Position numbers and translations under genes: made by a program
Notes under the pieces: generated by a model
Told to the model about the DNA's origin: nothing
The model's database searches: none
What the model saw: the letters and a program-made list of their open reading frames with translations, nothing else
NCBI RefSeq assembly: GCF_000332155.1
Contig: NZ_KB235904.1
Coordinates: 1,758,721 to 1,822,720, forward strand
DNA: 64,000 bases
Reading direction: 5' to 3'
Origin: Kamptonema formosum PCC 6407
GTDB taxonomy: Bacteria; Cyanobacteriota; Cyanobacteriia; Cyanobacteriales; Microcoleaceae
Shown here: positions 62,245 to 64,000 of the stretch, one piece after another
Numbering within the stretch: the first letter of the stretch is position 1
Layout: every line of letters starts with the position of its first letter

Positions 62245-63057
62245 ATGAAAGCAGAAGTTCTCAAAAGATTATTTAGGGCGATCGCCAGTTCAGACACAGA
62301 GGCGATCGACAAATTGACGTATCTGGTGATTGAAGAGGAACGTCAGAATGGACACACGCTTCTAGCCGATCAGTTAGAGAATATTACTAAGAAAAGCCCA
62401 AAAGAGAAGTCCACCTCTAACAATAAATCAGTTTCGTCAGTACCAGAGAATCTACAGGCTCTAAGTGAACTACCGACGAGTAAGCGATTTAATCTTCCTC
62501 TAGTTAGTGTCATACCAAGGGAAAAACTGCGGCATCACATGGTGTTGGCTGAAAGTATTGAGAAACGTTTCCAGCGAATTGAACGTGAGTATGCAGCAAG
62601 GGATAGACTTGCTCATCATGGACTATGCTACAGGCAAAAAATTCTTTTATATGGTCTTCCTGGCTGTGGTAAAACACTGGGAGCAGAGCGTTTAGCCTGG
62701 AATACAGGTTTACCACTTCTTAAGGTTAGATTTGATGCAATGGTTTCATCTTTTTTAGGGGAAACTGCAAGTAATTTAAGGCTCGTTTTTGAAGAAGCAT
62801 CAAAAAATCCATGTTTATTGTTTCTTGATGAATGTGACTCAATTGCTAAATCAAGAGAAGATTTTCAGGAAGTAGGAGAAATTAAGCGGGTGGTGAATAC
62901 TTTTCTCCAGATTTTGGATGAATATGAACCAACCTCTGGTCTGATTGTAGCAGCAACAAACCTCACTAAATCTCTTGATACTGCACTTTGGAGACGATTT
63001 GATGATTTGATATCAGAAGGGTTTCCACATATTCAGCGTAAGTTCACTAACTCTTAA
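62245..63057 (+). CDS. AAA ATPase, truncated at C-terminus
   Basis: An N-terminal helical part (AEVLKRLFRAIASSDTEAIDKLTYLVIEEE) precedes an AAA module with Walker A GLPGCGKT (137-144), Walker B CLLFLDECDSI, and sensor LIVAATNLTKSLDTALWRRFD. The frame then leaves the conserved path (SEGFPHIQRKFTNS) and stops, lacking the small helical lid and the rest of a typical AAA protein (usually about 50-80 more residues). ATPases of this type are often coded with a subtilase or other effector, which is not found here; a sugar kinase follows on the opposite strand. It is probably a decayed relic. ATG 62188 would add 19 unlikely residues. Confidence 0.7.
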   Translation: MKAEVLKRLFRAIASSDTEAIDKLTYLVIEEERQNGHTLLADQLENITKKSPKEKSTSNNKSVSSVPENLQALSELPTSKRFNLPLVSVIPREKLRHHMVLAESIEKRFQRIEREYAARDRLAHHGLCYRQKILLYGLPGCGKTLGAERLAWNTGLPLLKVRFDAMVSSFLGETASNLRLVFEEASKNPCLLFLDECDSIAKSREDFQEVGEIKRVVNTFLQILDEYEPTSGLIVAATNLTKSLDTALWRRFDDLISEGFPHIQRKFTNS

Positions 63058-63064
63058 ATCCGGT

Positions 63065-64000
63065 TCAATTATTCTTCTTATCCATCGCCAATAATGCCGT
63101 TCCATAGGCCGACTCTGTGCTAATTGGTGTAACGATCGGTACTTTTAACAGTCGCGAACGAATAGCAGCCCAAATAAGATTTTTCGCACCGCCGCCAGCA
63201 GTATAAACCCGCGTTAAAGGAGTTGCACCTAACTCCTGCAATAATTGATATCCTCGCGCTTCAATTCGCGCTATACTTTCTAGTAAACCGTGTAAAAATT
63301 CTACTGAGTCCTTGGGGCGAGGTTCTAGTTTTGGTGGTAAATTCGGGTCATTAATTGGAAAGCGATCGCCTGGTTTTAATAAGGGATAATAATCAAGTAA
63401 ACTCTCTTGACTAGGATCGATTTTTCTGCTAAAATTATCTAATTCAGTATCACTAAAAAAGTGGCGCAACACAGCACCGCCTGTATTAGAAGCACCGCCA
63501 ACTAGCCATAAATTACCTAATTTGTGACTATAAATTCCATATTTAGCATTATCAATGCGGGTACGGCTTAATAGTTTTAGCACTAGGGTAGAACCCAAAG
63601 ATGTACTAGCTTCGCCGGGAGATTTCGCACCACTAGCTAAAAATGCTGCAATACTGTCAGTTGTACCCGCACGGACTATACAATTAGGGGGTAAAGAAAA
63701 GCGATCGCGCATTTCTGCTGTTATTTCCCCGACGATCGTACCTGGTGCGAAAACTTCTGGTAACTGAATGGTAATATTGGGAATAGTGGCGATCGCATCT
63801 GTCAACCATTCCGGGTAACATAGATTAGCCACGTCATAACCCAATTTCAAAGCATTATGATAGTCGCTGACACCGAGTTTACCGTGTAGCAAAAAACCCA
63901 GCCAGTCAGCTTGATGCAGGAAATAAAGCCTCTGAGAGACAGATAACTTATTTGTTAAATCTCTTGTTAACCACAGGAGTTTTGCCAGACTAGAGGTAGC
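63065..64000 (-). CDS. FGGY family carbohydrate kinase, C-terminal part (runs off the right edge)
   Basis: The frame stays open to the right edge (..SLAKLLWLTRDLTNKL ... HQADWLGFLLHGKLG), so the start is outside. The C-terminal FGGY lobe is clear: CIVRAGTTDSIAAFLASGA, with the catalytic-region Asp, then GEASTSLGSTLVLKLL, VGGASNTGGAVLRHFF and YTAGGGAKNLIWAAIRSRLLKVPI. It phosphorylates a sugar or polyol with ATP; similarity of layout suggests a D-ribulose/D-xylulose-type kinase, not certain. It is convergent with the truncated AAA gene, 7 bases away. Confidence 0.85.
   Translation of the reverse strand, partial: ATSSLAKLLWLTRDLTNKLSVSQRLYFLHQADWLGFLLHGKLGVSDYHNALKLGYDVANLCYPEWLTDAIATIPNITIQLPEVFAPGTIVGEITAEMRDRFSLPPNCIVRAGTTDSIAAFLASGAKSPGEASTSLGSTLVLKLLSRTRIDNAKYGIYSHKLGNLWLVGGASNTGGAVLRHFFSDTELDNFSRKIDPSQESLLDYYPLLKPGDRFPINDPNLPPKLEPRPKDSVEFLHGLLESIARIEARGYQLLQELGATPLTRVYTAGGGAKNLIWAAIRSRLLKVPIVTPISTESAYGTALLAMDKKNN

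Overview
The window looks like the chromosome of a cyanobacterium, most likely a filamentous non-heterocystous (Oscillatoriales-type) one. HIP1 octamers (GCGATCGC) are scattered throughout. Many genes belong to families known mainly from cyanobacteria: DUF3370, DUF2808, Ycf46-like and Ycf29-like proteins, GUN4, PEP-CTERM proteins, a KdpD reduced to its N-terminal part, and DUF4347/RTX surface proteins. Intergenic DNA is crowded with heptamer tandem repeats and small palindromic elements. The genus is an inference.

Layout. 0-9.7 kb: envelope and secreted proteins (DUF3370, SLH, peptidoglycan-binding/beta-propeller, a frameshifted PEP-CTERM gene), oligopeptidase A and glutaminase. 9.7-17.1 kb: a complete MITE, a coiled-coil membrane protein, a PAS/histidine kinase gene split in two, a BCS1-like AAA ATPase and the RNA 2'-phosphotransferase KptA. 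17.3-22.4 kb: the core block rpmH-rnpA-PH-yidC-jag-DUF177, followed by a Ycf46-like ATPase. 22.4-33.3 kb: accessory DNA, AT-rich over much of its length. It holds an HNH nuclease, a nucleotidyltransferase-fold protein, a TauD-like dioxygenase, a thymidylate-synthase-fold protein, a methyltransferase, a GUN4 protein, a STAND-like ATPase with an exact 141-bp tandem TPR array, and a decayed HipA/HIRAN pair.

33.3-42.7 kb: a divergent histidine kinase/response regulator pair and a kdp potassium-pump operon. The operon order is RCK_C-like ORF, kdpA, kdpB, a Uma2 gene, kdpF-like, kdpC, kdpD (N-terminal part only). 42.8-54.7 kb: an NhaP-type antiporter, a 1194-residue DUF4347/pectate-lyase-like/RTX surface protein, a GT39-like glycosyltransferase whose reading frame has absorbed intergenic repeat DNA, surE and a methyltransferase. 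55-64 kb: leuA, a NYN protein, a Ycf29-like regulator, a 2Fe-2S protein, CIRCE-groES-groEL, a truncated AAA ATPase and the C-terminal part of an FGGY kinase that runs off the right edge.

The strongest candidate for something undescribed is the 25.2-29.6 kb cluster. Its TS-fold protein keeps the Pro-Cys of thymidylate synthase, but by my manual alignment the pyrimidine-selecting Asn is Asp, as in (d)CMP hydroxymethylases. With a 2OG-Fe(II) dioxygenase, a methyltransferase and a nucleotidyltransferase-fold protein around it, the cluster could make a modified cytosine nucleotide or nucleoside product. The second candidate is the small TrkA-C (RCK_C)-like protein that overlaps the start of kdpA. 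No rRNA, tRNA or CRISPR array was recognised.
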